Under the pieces are notes generated by a model. The model was not told the DNA's origin and did not search any database. It was given only the letters and a program-made list of their open reading frames with translations. A stretch of DNA of 55,522 nucleotides from Anaerolineae bacterium (GTDB taxonomy: Bacteria; Chloroflexota; Anaerolineae; 4572-78; J111): the NCBI GenBank assembly GCA_016931895.1, contig JAFGDY010000084.1, positions 1-55,522 of the forward strand, given 5' to 3'. Positions 26,022 to 41,000 of the stretch are shown here, one piece after another; within the stretch, counting starts at the first letter, position 1, and every line of letters starts with the position of its first letter. The translations under genes and the position numbers were made by a program.

Positions 26022-29000
26022 CTAACGTTGTTTGTTTGGCCAGAGTGATGATACGGCCACTCCTGCGCCTAACAACACCAGCAAGAGCAGGGTTAGACCC
26101 ACCGGACTTGCGCCCGGTGCGCCTTCTCTTGCGCCCGTTTCCGGCAGGAAGAGAACCGGAATGGTAGGCGTAGGCGCCGGCGGCGGGGCCGGCGCAGGGG
26201 GCGGCGCAAGGGGCGGGGTATCGTCGTCATCGTCGTCGTCATCATCATCATCACCTCCATCGGGTGGCGGCGCAGGTATCTCCACGGGCGGGCTGTCATC
26301 GGTGCGCGGCGCGCCTTCAGCAAACGAAAGTTCAGCCGAGTTGTTAATAACCTGGGGCGGTGGACTGGCCAGATTATTGACCCGCGTTCTAATAGTCAAG
26401 AAGACCTGCTCGCCCGGAGCCAATACCGGAATGGTTATGACAATGGTATTGGACACAGCCGTAGGGATAGCCGGATTCCCGGTTGAAATATTCTCGGCAA
26501 TAACCGTAACACTGCTAATAACGTTATTGGGCGACCATATTGTGTAGTCGAGCAGGTCAACGGTTAAAGGTAAGGGATCGCGCACAATAAGGTTGGTGGC
26601 GTTGGCGTTAGAGTGTGGCGGGGCCGGGTTTTCAATGGTGACAAAGAACCGCACAATCTCTCCGGGTTGGGCCTGGGTGGGATCAACGGTTTTGGCAATG
26701 GCCGGGTCAACAATTCTGGTGACCGGCTGGGTGACCGTATCGGTTTGAGTTGGCGTTTCATTGCTGCCAATAATGGCCCGGTTGACCAGGTGAATAAGCA
26801 CTGTTTCCAGCGGTACAATGGGATAGAGTGCCGCAGCCGGGAGGGTGTCTGTTGAGATAGGCGTAATGGTAATGGTGGGGCTGGGGGTGATTTCCGGGGT
26901 GATGGTGATTTCCGGCGTTGGTTGCAGAGTGGCGGTGGGAGTGGCGGTGAGGATGGGCGTGGGGGTGATCTCCGGGGTGATGGTGATGGTCATTTCAGGG
27001 GTGGCGGTGGGGGCAGGCGTAGGCGTAACGATGGCGGTGGGGGTAGGGGTGGGGCTTGGGGCAGTTGGCGTGATCACGGCCGTGGCGCTTGGTTCAAGCG
27101 TAGCTGTTGCCGTTGGCGTTATTGTTGCTGTGGCCGCAGGCGTGCTGGCCGGCTCGGTTACCGCAGTAGGCGAAACTGTGGCCGTTGGTTCAAGCGTGGC
27201 CGTTGGTTCAAGCGTAGCCGTTGGCTCCAGTGTGGGTTCCGGGGTGGGCGCGAGGGTGGCGATTGGTTCAGGCCCAGGCGTATCGGCAGGCGCGAGTTCA
27301 GGCGTGGGCGTATCGGTTGGGGTAATTTGAGGTTGCTGCCTTAAAACGGCGGGTTGGGCCAGGCTGCCGGAGCCGCCGACCGCGCCGGCCAGAACTACTT
27401 GCGGCAATAGCGCTGCCTCGCCGGTAGCTGTTGGTTCGGCAGTAGATTCAATTACCGGTCCCGGTTCAGGGGTCGAGGTTTCGATGGGCGGCGCGGGGGT
27501 GGGAGTTGGCTCGACGGTCGGGGTTTCGGTAGGTGACGCCGGAGTGGGAGTTGGCTCGACGGTTGGCGTTTCGGTCGCCAGAGGGGTCGGCGTTTCGGTT
27601 GCGCTCGGCGCAAGCGTGGGGGTGGCAGTTTCGGTTGGTAATGGTGTGGCTGTTGCTTCCAGGGTTGGCACAGGCGTCGGCGATGGCTCGCTGGTCGGCG
27701 TTGGCTCGACGGTTGGCCCAAGTGTTGGCGTTGGCTCGATAGTTGCAGCAGGCGTGGTTTGGGTGGTAGGTGTTGGGATAGGGGTGGCGGTTACGGTGAG
27801 TGTTGGCGAAGCAGTGATGACGGGTGTGGGGGTTGGCCCAAGTGTTGGCGTGGCCGTAACGGTTATTTCCGAGGTGGCGGTAATTTCGGGCGTGGGGGTC
27901 GCCGGCAAGGTGATCACCGGGGTAGCGGTAATGGTCGGTGTTGGCGTAGGGGTAGGTGTGACCACGCCCGTGAGCGTGTTGGTATAACCAATGATGGGCA
28001 GGCCGGTGGTATCGCCCGAGAGCACAATCCAACCTTCCGGCGCGTGCATTACGGTCAAACCGGAGGCGGTATCGCTGAGGGTCATATTAACGGTAATGTT
28101 AAACTGGACGCACAGCGTCGTTCCGCCAGGGGCCAGGTCGCCTACCGGCCAGCGCAGGCCGGTTACGGTCACCGGCTCAGTACCGGACCAGGTGGCGCCA
28201 TTGTAAAACTCAACGCTGCCGGTGTTAGTGGTCGCGCTGCCCGGTACGTAGGTGGTGTTAAAGGGGATGAAGTCGGTGATGACCACGTTGGTGGCCAGCA
28301 GCGTGCCGCTGTTGGAGTAACACAGGGTGTAGGTCAATCTATCGCCGGGATTGATCTGGGCGGCCGGTTGCAGGCTTTTGGCAAAGTTGATCTGCGGCGA
28401 AAGAATGGTCACGGTGGCCGTATCGGTGTCGGTGACGGTGGTGGTGTTGGTATCAACCCCGGTTATCCGAACCAGGTTAGGCGTTGACCCTCCACCCGCC
28501 ACGTACCGCGCCGTGAAGGTAACCACAATGGCGCCCGTCATGCCGGGCGTAAAGTCGCCCAGGGCGGCAGTCAGGTCGTTCCAGGTGAGCGTGCCCGCCG
28601 GGGCGGTGGAATCCGGCGGAACAGTGGCGCTGTTATATTGTAAGTGGGCGGCGTTATAGGTGTCAACCAGGGGCATGGTCAACAGGGTGGTATCGCCGGT
28701 ATTTTGGACGGTCAAACCGTATACCACCTGCCCGCCCTGGGTAATGGGCGAGGCGCTCAACAAGGTTTTGGTAACCACTACCGCCGGATGCGTTTCCAAG
28801 GTGGTGGTGACGCTGTCGGTTTCGGTGACCACGTTGGTGCCGTCGTCGCCATCCACCACAACGGTATTGGTGTAAGAGCCGCCCACTTCGGTGGCGGCGG
28901 TGATTTGGAAGGTGACGGTCAAATAACCGCCGGGCGCAACCGGCCCCAAGTTATGCCAAATCAGGGTGACGGGCGGCGGCTGGATGGCCGGATTCTGGGG

Positions 29001-32000
29001 CGAGGGCATGCCGCTGACCTGGCCGCTGTTGTTAACGTAGGTGAATACGGCGGGCAAGGTATCGGTAACGGTGACGGTGATAGCGGTGCCGCCCGGATTG
29101 TAAACCTGGATGGTGTAAGTAGTCACCTGGTTGGGCGAAATAACTTTATGGGCAATGCTTTTGTTCACATCAATGAGCGTGACCAGCACCGTGCTGTTGT
29201 CGCCGTCGTCGGGGTCGGTATCAGAGGGCACGTGGTCGGTGTTATCGGTAGGAATGGGATTGCCTTCTTCATCCCGGCCGTCAACGGCGCGGGCCACGTT
29301 GGTGTAAACCCCGCGGGGGGTGGTATCGCTCACCAGGGTTTGGAACGTTAAGATAAAGGCCGCACCGCCGGGCAGGGTTTGGTACAGCGGCCAGAAAAGA
29401 TTGAGACCGCTGGCCGTGGGGTTGGTGATGGGGCCGGCGCCGTTGAGAAAACTGGTGTTGGGGATGTAGCTAAAGTAAACGGCCGGCAGCGTATCGCTAA
29501 CGTTAACCCCGTAGGCCGGGCCGCTGCCTACATTGCGCACGGTAAAGCTCCAGGTAATAATGTCTCCCGGCGCAACCGGGCTGGGATAAACGGTTTTATT
29601 GGTGACCAGGGCCGGCACTTCAACCGTGATGGCGTCGGTATCGGTGACGGTATGCGGCCCGCCGGCGTCTGTCCAGGTAGCCCGGGCATTGTTGGGATAG
29701 GGCCGGGTATCCGTAACGGTGGGCCGGTTAGCCACTGTAGCCGTAAAGGTGATGATGAGCGGTTGCGGATTGGCCGCCGGGTTGGTGACCGAACCAAAAT
29801 TCCAGGTGACAACAACCGGCGCGGCGCCGTTGTTGGGGACGGAAACGGTTTGGACGGGGGGCGGAGCCGGCCCGCTAAAAACGGCGTCGAGGTTATAGAT
29901 CAAACCCGCGTTCAGGGTGTCGGTGACAATCAAGTTGTGGATGGTGCCCGCCGGCAGGTCAAGCTGAACGGTGTAAGGCACGGTGCCGCTGATGGTGCGG
30001 GTTTTATCCGTATCGGCGACTCGTTTGGTGAGCGTAACCGTGCCGCCGGTGGTCACGGTTTCGGTGGTAGCATCGCCGTAATCGTCTAGCGGGCCGCCCG
30101 GGCCGTCATCGCCGTTGCGCTCGTCGGGATTGTCGCCGGGGATGCCGGTCCAGGTGGTGGCGGCTATGTTGGTTAAAATTTGGCCCGGCTGGAGAGTGTC
30201 GGACATGCGGGCGGTATAGGTGATGACCACCGTGGTGCCCCGCGGGATCACGTTAAAGCCCCATTGTAACGTTTGCCCGGTCTGGTTGAACGAGCTGGCC
30301 AACGGGCTGGAGTTCTGCCCCAAAATGTCCAGGCCCAGAGGAATAACGTCGGTAATCACCACGTCGTAAGCATCGGCGGTGCTGGCGGCGGTGTGCGATA
30401 CTTGCAGGGTGTAAAGCAAAATATCACCAGGCACGCCGGTATTGGGCGCGGCCACCTTGGCAATGTTCAAATCCGGCTCCACAATAACCACCGTCACCGG
30501 CGGGGTGGTGGTGATGCTGCCGGTGTCGCGGTGAATCATAGTGGCGGTGTTGGTGAAGATAAGGCCATCTTGGTTGGTGATAACGTTGGCCACAACGCCG
30601 GTAATGATGATTTGATATTGATCGGCGGCCGTGATCACGGGCCAGGTTGCCCGCACTTGATTGCCGATGACGGTCACGCTGCCGCCAGAAGCGACCGGCT
30701 CTATTCTGGCCGTCACTTTGATCAGGTTGAGCGGCACGTTGTCGGTGACCACCACGGTGGAGAGGGCGTCGGCAACGGACGGTTGAGGAACCGTAATCAC
30801 GTAGGTTACGGTTTGGCCGATGGCGGCCGAGAGCGGCAGCCGGGTTTTGCTGATGCCGGCGTTGATGGTTTTGTAGAAGCCAAAGTCAAAGGTGTAGTTA
30901 TTGACCAGCGTGATGGGGGCGGTGGCGGTAACGGTGCCGCCCGCGCCCAACGCGCCGTTGACCACGCCGTTGCTGTCGAGGCCGTTATCTCCCCCCACAA
31001 AGGGCGGGGTGGGTGTAAAGTCGCGCAGCGGGCCGCCGGGGGTAAAATTGTCGGCGGTGAGGGTGATGGTGTAAAGCTGGCCGGCCGGAACGGTAAAGGT
31101 GTACAGTCCGCCGGCGTTGGTGGTGGTGGTAAAGATGCGCCCGTCGGGATAAGTCACTGTAACCGTGACCCCGGCAAAGGGGATGTCGGTGCCGTCCTGG
31201 AGGCCGTCGCGGTTGACATCGTGCCACACGTAGTTGCCCAATTCCACCAACGGCACCAGGCCAAAGTCAACGGTGGGGATGTAGGTTGAGCCATTGGAGT
31301 TACTAACAGTATTGTTACCCTGGGCGCCGCTAGCGCCGGGAACCAGGGTGACCGGATTGCTGCGAATGGCGTTGGCGGCGGTGAAGATGACGCCGTTGTC
31401 GTCGTGGTCCACGTTGTTGTTGGGATTAAAGGAGGAGGGGATGTTGGTGCTGCTGGTATAACCGGCGGGCGGCAAAATTTCAACCGAGTAGGTGCCGGAG
31501 ACAAGCCCGGTAAAGGTGTAACGGCCCGTAGCGTCGGTGGTGGTGCTGGCAATGAGCGTGCCGGTAACGTTATACAACCGCACAGGCACATTTGGCGCGG
31601 GCAGTTCGCCGGTATCGGTGACGCCGTTGTTGTTGGTGTCAAACCACACGTAATCGCCCAGTGATAGTTGGTAGAAGCCAAAGTCAATGGTCAGGTTTGA
31701 ATTGGGGTCGGTGTCGCCGTCATCAACCGGCTCGCCGTTGACGGTGAGCGAAACCGGCGTGCTGGCCACAAAACCGCCCGAACCGAGCGTGCCGGAAACC
31801 ACGCCGTGGTCGCGGTCGTTCAGGTCGCTGTTGCCGCCCACAAAGCCGTCGCTGTTTTGGTAGTTGGCCAGCGGCCCCGCGCCGATAAAGTTGGTGCTGG
31901 TAACCACCACCAGGTAGGTTTCGGTGGGGTAGCGGGTGGGCAGCAAATTGGGAAACAGGTAATAGCCGCCGCCGCTGGTGGTAGTGGTGGAGATGAAGCG

Positions 32001-35000
32001 GTCAATACCGGGGGTAAAAACACCGTCGCCGTTGCTGTCCTGGTACAGTTCCACGGCCACGCCGGGCACGCCCACTTCGCCGGTGTCGGTGACGCCGTTG
32101 TTGTTGGTGTCAAACCACACGTAATCGCCCAATGAGACATGATGCACCAGGCCAAAGTCAACGGTGGGGTTGTGGGTGGAGCCGTTGGCGTTGTTGACGG
32201 CATTGTTGCCCTGGTCGCCGGCATAACCGGGGGTCAAGGTGACCGGCCCGCTACGGACCACGTTGGTGGCGACAAAAGTAACGCCGTTATCGTCGTGGTC
32301 TATGTTGTTGTTGGGGTTAAAGGAGGAGGGGATATCGGTGCTGCTGGTGTAACCGGTGGGCATTACAATTTCCACGTAGTAAGTGCCGGAAAGCAGGTTG
32401 GTGAAAGTATAGTAGCCGTTGAGGTCGGTAGTGGTGGTGGCAATGAGGGTGCCGGTAACGTTATACAACTGCACGGGGATGTTTGGCGCGGGCAGTTCGC
32501 CGGTATCGGTGACGCCGTTGTTATTGTTGTCAAACCACACGTAGTTGCCCAGAGAAAGTTGGTAGAAGCCAAAGTCAATGGTCAGGTTTGAATTGGGGTC
32601 GGTGTCGCCGTCATCAACCGGCTCGCCGCGCACGGTCAGCGATACGGCGGTGCTGGCCACAAAACCGCCCGAACCGAGCGTGCCGGAAACCACGCCGTGG
32701 TCATGGTCGTTCAGGTCGCTGTTGCCACCCACAAAGCCGTCGCTGTTTTGGTAGTTGGCCAGCGGCCCCGCGCCGATAAAGTTGGTGCTGGTAACCACCA
32801 CCAGGTAAGTTTGGGTGGGGGAGAAACTGGGCAGCAGGTTGGTAAAGGTGTAGTGGCCGCCGGCGTTGGTAACGGTGGTGGAAATAAGGCGGTCAACGCC
32901 GGGCGTAAAGTCGCCGCTGCCGTCGCTGTCGTAATACAGCTCCATAGCCACGCCGGGAACGCCCACCTCGCCGGTATCGGTGACGCCGTTGTTGTTGGTG
33001 TCAAACCATACGTAGTTGCCCAGGGACACCAGTTCCACCAGGCCAAAGTCAAAACTATAATTATTGTCGGTAATGACGGGCGTGGTAATGACCAGCCCGC
33101 CGTCGAGCGGCACGCCGTCGGAATCAAGTTCATCATTGCCGCCCCGGTTGATGAGAGTGTTGGTATAGTTTTGCAGCGGGCCGCCGGGGGCAAAATTTTC
33201 GGGCACCAGGGTAATGGTGTAAGGCTGGCTAACGGGTACGGTAAAGGTGTAGTAGCCGGTAGGCGTGGTGGTGGTGGTAAAGGTCCGCCCGTCGGGGCAG
33301 GTGAGGGTAATGGTGACGCCGCTGCGGCCGTTGCCGGCTCCATCGTTTTGCACCCCGTCCAGATTTTCGTCAAGCCACACGTAGTTGCCAATTTCTACCA
33401 ATTTGACAAAACCAAAGTCCAGAGTCAGGTCTTCGGTGAAGGCGGGGGTGAGGGTGGTGGTAGTGGCGTACCCCAGGCCCAGGAAGGTATCGGTGATGCG
33501 GGCGTTGGAATCGCTGATGGTGTTGGTGGGGCTAACGTAGGGCAAGGTTTGGGTGAAGGGCGCCAGCGGCCCGGTGGTATAGCTGGCGCTGGAAATACGC
33601 ACGGTGTAGGTGACGTTCAAGGGCAGGTATTCAAAAATATAATAACCGTCGGTGAGGCCGTTGTTGGCGGTGGTGGTGGCGCTGATGAGTTGGCCGGTGG
33701 CGCTGTTGAACAACTCCAGCACCACGCCGTTGATGCCGTACTCGCCGGGATGGGTGTCCTGGATGCCGTCGTAGTCAAGATCGTACCATACATAATCGCC
33801 CAGCCGGCCCATCGGCCAGTCAAAGCGGTGGGTGTCGGTGTCGGTGTAGGGGCGCACGCCGGGGATGGTTTGGGTAAGCGAGGTGGTGGTAATGCCCACG
33901 GTGTTGGTAAACAAATTGCTGTTGTAGATGGCCTCGGATAAACGGGCGGTGTAGGTGAATTGCAGGGTGTTATCGGGCGGCGGCGGCGCATCAAGAAAAT
34001 CCAGGGTCCAGGTAATGGCCCGGCCGCCGGGCTGCAGCACGCCGCCGCCGGAGATGTTGGTAACGCTGATGCCGGCGGGCAGGTAGTCGGTGATAGCCAG
34101 GCTGTAGGCCGGACCGGCACCGCTGTTGACAACGGTGATGGTATAAAGCGCGGTCTGCGGGTTGCTCAAGAGAGAGGCGGTTTTGCTGATGCTGATACGC
34201 GGCTCGTAGACGTTGGTGGTGACCACGTTGGTTTGGGTGATCTGTCCGGCGGTGGCGTGGGTCATGACCGCGCTGTTGGTGATGGCGTCGCCATCATTGG
34301 CGTCGTTGGCGGGGTTGGGCCATTCGTGCGAGATGCGGGTGGTGACGGTAATGATCACCTGAGTGTAACTGGGGATGCGCGAAACATCAAGCCGGAGATT
34401 GTTGGTTAAACCGTTGACATTGGTAATGACGACCCCCGGCGCGGCCGAGGCGCTAACGTCCAACACCCGCAGCCGGGCGTCAATGGTGTCGGTTAGAATA
34501 ACGTTGTACAGGTTGGCGCTGATGGGCCGGCTGGGGGCAATGATGGTGTAGGTGACCAGCGTGCCCAGCGTGGCCGTAGGCGGAGGGTCAAAGGTGACCG
34601 CCTTGAGCGGCCGGGCGTCTACGGTGCGGATGGCGGTTGAATGAGAGCCGCCGCTGTAATCCCGGGAGATGGTGGGAATAGGATTGCTGTTGCCGGGCCA
34701 GTTATCGTAGGCCAGGCCGGCCTGATTGGCTAAAATGGTGTTGGCGGTGATGCCGGGCGAGACGCGCAGCACCACGGTTAAGGTGATGGCCCGGTGATTG
34801 ACCGCGCTGATAGTTGAGGTCAGTTGATTGACGCCCCAGAGCAATACGCCCGTAGCGCCGGGAATGGGCGCCGGTGGAGCGGTGACGGCTGAGGCCGGGT
34901 CGTCGCTTTGCAAGGTGTAGGTCATCAGGCTTGTTCCGGCCGGAATGGCGTCGGTGATCACCAGATCGTAACCGGGTAGGGCGGCCTGGCTGGAGATGGT

Positions 35001-38000
35001 CAAAGTGTAAGTGACCAGGTCGTTGGCCGCCACGTAGCAGCCAGTTTGGCCAAAGCGGGTGACCAGCACATCGTCAATATCTACAAAGCTATTGTTGCTG
35101 GCATCAAACAATATTTCTCCGCTGCTGTAGGCAGTGTTTATTACATTGATTTGTTGGATCCCATCTACATAAACTTCAATCTGCGAGCCTTCGGCGCGTA
35201 TCTCAAAGTGATGCCAGCTACCCAGGCTAATTGTGCTAATGCCATTGCCGATGGTTGTGCCGTCTCGTCTGAGTTGGATATTGCCGTTTGGCAGCCAGCG
35301 TAATATGTAACGATTTGTCCCGTTCCTGCGGAAACGGATATCAAAATCGGCGCTGTCGGTGATGGCTTTGCGGCCCATATAGCTCATACTGAAATCGGAT
35401 ATATTGTTCAGCGCCGCATTGGTGCTGTTGCCATCGCCTGAGAAACGGAGCAAGCCAGTTGGGGTTACATTGATGTCTGGGTCCGTGGTGGTCCAGTTTT
35501 CTCCGGTACCGTTGTTGAAGTTGGCCTGGTCAATTGTCGCCCGGCAACCGTCAGGCGTTACATAAGACTTGCCAATGTGTAATATCGGCTCCACAATATC
35601 CACATCGGCGGTGTCGCTGTAAACGTAGGGCTGGCCGTCGTCAACGTAGGTCATGGTGATGCGGTTGCTCAAACGGACGCCATTTTGGTTGCTGTTTATA
35701 TTTTTAATTACGCCCGTAATCACGCCATCAATCTGCACCGTGCCGGAGAGATCGCCCAAAAACCACACGACCGGCCCACTGGGATAAGCTCCGCCGGAAA
35801 TAATGGGTGTGGTGGTGATGATGGTGTCGGGGCCACCCTGGTTGCCGTCGCCGTCGTAGGTGGCCTGTAAAAACGAGGCCACGTAACCCAGGCCGGTTGG
35901 CAGGGCGTCGGTGATGACCAAACTTTCGTAAACCGTATCCACATCGGGCAGGAAGGTGGTAAAGGTAAAAACAACCAGGCTGCCGATAGTGCCCGTTTGG
36001 AGAGCCGGGTTTTTGATGAATTCTTGCAGTAGGGTGGTGTAGGCGGTATCTGTAAGGGACGCGGTTTCGCAGCCAACGGCGCAAACCGCGGTGGCGGTGA
36101 CCACGTTGCGATTCAGGCCCGACGCCAGCAAAATGGCGCTGACGGTGGCCGTCCACACGCCGCCGGGAGCGATGTCGGCGGGCGTCCAAGTGATAACCGA
36201 ACCCGACCCAAACGGCCCGGCGCCGCTTGAGCCGGCGCTGGCGGTAACGGAGATATAATTGCTGCCGACAACATCGGTCACAATCACGTTTTCGGCAATG
36301 CCGTCGCCGGTGTTGGTCAGGCGGATGGTCCAGGTGACCGGATCGTCCACGTCAACGGTTTGGGTATCGGGCAATTTGTTCAAGGCAAACGCCGGGGTGC
36401 GAACCTGGAGATTGACGGTGTGGGTGGTGGTGAAAGGCCCCCTGTCGGTGCACAGGGCATGGTTATCAAAGCTCATAGTAGCCGTGACCGGCTGGCCGTT
36501 GTCTACCGGGCACGCGCCGCTGATGGCACTGTTTTTAACCCGCAACACCAGAATAAATTCGTAGGGATTCTGGCCGTCGTGGCCCGGAATTTCATCCCAC
36601 TTAAAGACTGGGGCGCTGCCAGTGCCGGTAATGATCTGGGTGAGGGTCAACCCGGAACTGACCGTGTGGCTGTACACATAGCCGGCGGGCAGGGTGACGG
36701 TGAGGGTGTTGGAATAAGCCCTGGCCCCCAGGTTTCTGATTCTAATGGGAATATCTCCCTCGCACGTTTGCAGCGGGCCTGGCAGAAGCGTGACGGCCAG
36801 GTTGGGGCCGGGGTCCAGCCGGGCGGTATCCTGGGGCACCACGGTGCTGGTGCAGCCGTCGGCGTCGCAGCCAAAGCGGAGGCTGGCGGTGTTGGTGGTA
36901 ACGTTGGCGCAAACAATGCTACCGGTGACGGTGCCGGTGATATAGAAAACCAGGGGCGCGTCGGGCGGTTCAATGTCGCCAATGTCCCAGGTGATGGTGC
37001 GGCTGGCGGTGGTGATATGGGGGGTGTAAGAAATAGTGGCCGTGGCCGTTATAAATTCAAAGTTGTCGGGCCAGATATCCGAAAGAACCACATTATGGGC
37101 CACGTAGGAGTTGAGCGTTTCGCGGTTGTCAACCTGTATCCGCCAAATCACCGTATCGCCGGGCGCAGCGTAGACTATTTCGCCAAATTGTCCGCCCGGC
37201 GCCCGACCCTGTTTGCTGACAGTCATGTCCGGTTTCAGGGTGCGTAGCGTCAGCGCGTTTTCAGTATAACCCAGGTAGTTGTTGCAGGGGCCAACGGCGC
37301 TGGCCTGGGCAAAAGATTGCGGGGCGTTGGGCGGGTCGCACGAGGTGCGGACAGGAACGGTGATGCGCGCCAGGTAGAGCGCCGGCAGTTCGTTGAACCA
37401 GGTCATTACCCCGGTAGGCGCAGAGATGGCTTTCCAGATGAGCAGCCTGGTAATTGTGCCGGTGCCGGTGATGGTTTGTATCTCCGGGGTAAAGGCCGTG
37501 GTGGTGGCAATGGCCACGTTATCGGCATTGATAATGGTCACGGTAATCGGCGCGCCCGTTACCGGCACCAGGTTGAGCAACGTTTCGGTGATATTAAGCT
37601 GGTAAAGGCTAACATCGGGCGAGGCGTTTTTGGTGGTAAAAATCACGTTGCCGTCATCGCACATGGGCAGGTCGGCGGTTTCGCCGTTGTTGGTCAGCAG
37701 GTAGGGGTCGGGCGTGTTAAAATCAATGGCGCGTTGGAGTTGGGCGCAGGTTGAGCCAAAACAGCCCAGGTGGGCCGTAATGGTTACGGCCAGGGGGGTA
37801 CACAGGAACACCCGGGCCGTGACTGTAACTTCACGCTGTTCATTGGGGGCCAGTTGCGAGATGGTGAAAACAGGCGTGTCGGGCGGGCCGGAAATGGGCA
37901 GCGTGGGCGCAATGATGTTGCCGGTGCCGCTATTGGTGGTATAGGTAAAAATTGACAGGCCGTTAACGGTATTGGTGACAACCACATTGGTAGCAGTCAA

Positions 38001-41000
38001 GTTTCCGTTGTTGGTGACAAAAAATTTCCAGATCACTTCTTTGTTGCGCACGGTGTAGCGAATAGGTGTGGCAAAAAGGATGACGTTGGGCGTACGGTAG
38101 GTGTGAGCCAGGTGAGCCGTATGAGCATAAGTGTTGGCGCAGCGGCTGTTGAAGGTAACGCCGCCGTCCCAGTCGGCCTCGTTGGTGCAGTTGATGTCCA
38201 GATCAAAGGTGATCTCCCCGCCGTTAATGTCTTGGGTGGCCGGGAAGGTAAAGGTGATAACGCCTCGCCCGCCGGGCAGGGCGGTATTGGTGACCACGGT
38301 CACTTGCGCCATGGACGGCAACCCGCCGCCGGTGGCAAAATTGCGAGCCGAAGCGATCTCGCCCGCCGATGAGGTAAAAGTCACTACCACGTGGTCGGCC
38401 AAGCGGCCGGGGCTGTTATCGGTAAGGCGGATCACGGCCCGGTTGGTTTCGCACTTGTCCAACTGCGCGGGTGAGAGGCTGATGGACAAATCGCCCCGTT
38501 CAATGGTCAGGTAAAGGGCCTGGTTAAAGGTCTGGTCACCGGCGCAGGCCTGGTTGTCGCTGACCCCGGGCAGGAACAGCCGCGACCAATCGTAAAAGGT
38601 TTGGCTCGACGCGCCGTTCAAGGCCCCATCGGTCACATAAAGGGTGTAGGTGATGTGCAAGGTGATGGTTTGGGTGGGTGCATTGGCGGCTTGCAAAGCG
38701 GTCAGGTCAAGCACCAGTTCCCCGTTGGGGCCGGTGGTGGGGGTAATGTAAGCGGTGTAATCCCCCCCGTTCACGGTCACCGACAGCGTATTTGAATAGA
38801 CCAAGGGCGTTGCACCGGGAGGCAGGGCGCCGCCGCCGCTGCCGCCCAGGGCGTCGGTAAATACTGCGCCGGCCCAGGTGATGATGGTGCTACCTGTCAC
38901 CTGGTAGGTGTTGACAATCAAAAAGCCGTTGTTGGCGCAGGTTTCGGCGTTGGAGTTTGCGCTGCGGCTGCCGCTGACGCCTTCTTCATTTTCAATGGCC
39001 GTATTCACTTGAGCGGTGACCGTAATATCGTTACAGCCGGGACAGGTGACGCCGGCCAGGGCGGTCACGCGATTGTTGACAATCTCCGACGCGCCGCACA
39101 GGCCGCCGGTGGTGGTCACGGCCCGGCTGGTGTAAACCAGGGTTACGGAAAAGGCAGCCGCGGTGGGGTCAAACAACAGGCTGACGGTTTGGCCGCCGGT
39201 GGCCGACAGGCCGTTCACGTTGCCGCCGCTCTGGTTGGCCACGGTTGGTCCGCCGATGATGGGAAATTGCGAGGGCACAATGTCGGTGAGAACAATGTTG
39301 CCGGTAATGGCCTCCCGGCTGCCGGGCGGCACCGAGTTGGGGTTGCTGCCCCATAAGGTAACCTGGTAAGTGAACACCTCGCCGCTGCTGACAATGGGCG
39401 GGCCGCTTTTAGACACGTTCAGGGTGGGTATCTGCCCCTGGCCAAACTGGTAACTAAGGCCGGCCGGCGCGCCGGTAAAGGGATTGCTGTCGCAAATATC
39501 CTGGTAGAGGGGGGTAAAACTGATCTGGCCGCTGCCCGCTCCGCACACCGCGGCCCGGGGCCGCACTTCAAAGGTCAACGTAACGCCGGTAGTGGGACCG
39601 GGCAGGGTGCCGGTGGGGCTGCCGCCGTTAAACGTAAACAGGCCGCTGCCCGGGTCATAGAGCCAGGGCGCGCCCACCGAACCGGGCACAACCTCCAAAA
39701 AGCCGGTGTTCAGGCCGGAGGCCAGCCGCAGGTTGCCGGCCGGTCCGCCGGAATTGGCAACGGTAATGGTGACCGTGGGCGTAACCACGCTGCAATAGGG
39801 AAAGTTAAGCTGGGGCGGCGCTTGAATGCTTACATTGGGTATTTGGGGCGTAAACAAAATACTGGCCGTTGATTTGACCGGATTGGTGATGTAGGCGTCC
39901 CCTTCCAGGTTGCCGCACTCCCACCAGGCCCCCCCCACGTTGGTAAAGTTGCAGGCTTGCACCGTGCCTACCACCGTATAAACCATGGTCTGGTTCACGT
40001 TTAAAACGGGAATAGTGGCGCTAAAGGGCAAATTGCCGGTGGGCGGGATCAGGTGTTCGCCGCCTTCGTCGGTGATCACGGCGTTATACACTTTGCCCAG
40101 GCCCGTGTTTTGCACAATCAAATTCCAGGTGATGGGCTGGCCAAAATCGGGCGTGCCCAGGTTTTGCAGGGCCGGTTCTTTGCGGATAACCAGGTTGCCC
40201 CGGCCGGTGGTCACGTTCAGGCCGCCGGTATTGAGTTCAATAGGCCCCGCCGGGGGCGGGTCGGCGTTGTAGCGCGCGCCCACCCGTAGTTGCTGGCCCG
40301 ACTGCGCGCCGCAGGTGGCCCGTAATTTAAAATTGAGGGTGATCACCTGGCCGGAGGCCAGGTCCAGGGTGATGCCGGGCGTCCACACAATTGAACCGGG
40401 GGCGGTGGTAATTGAAGTAAATGTTAAAAAAGTTGTGCCGGAAATTAATTGATCGCCGCCGTCGTGGATGAAAAAGGTTTGATGGGTAGCAGTCAGATAA
40501 ACGCCGTAGGCCGTTTGGGTTGAATCGTTGCGGATAACGGCGGTGTAGACCTCGCCCTGCCCGGCGGGGTTGCCGATGCTGGCTACGTCCGGGCCAATAA
40601 CATACACCGAAAGCGAAGAGGCCGGAATAGCCCGCTGCAAAGGACGCGCCGGGGGCGAGAGGGGCGGGCTGGCCGGGGGATTATTTCTGCCGATAAACCA
40701 AGCGGGTAAAACAGCCGATTCCCGCATGCCCGTCGCCGGAGACAGTTCTGAATTTTGGCCGGCAGCATTGAACCAAGCCGGCAAAACCGCGGCGAGGGGC
40801 CGACGATTTATCGTTGCCGGCTCAAGGTCAAACCACCCTGGTAAAATATCGGCGGTCGTTGGTCGTTGGTCGTCGGTCGTTCTATCAACAAACCCACCCG
40901 GCAAAATATCAGCGGGTTTGGCTGAGGATGGGACCGGGGCCGGTAAATGGGCCAGGGCCGCCGGTTTAGCCAGAGACAACCCGGCGGCGGCGGCAAAATC

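Noticed and set aside
26845-37247. Many long Gly/Val-rich plus-strand frames opposite the surface-protein gene
   Set aside because: Shadows of T/P- and T/V-rich coding sequence in G+C-rich DNA.
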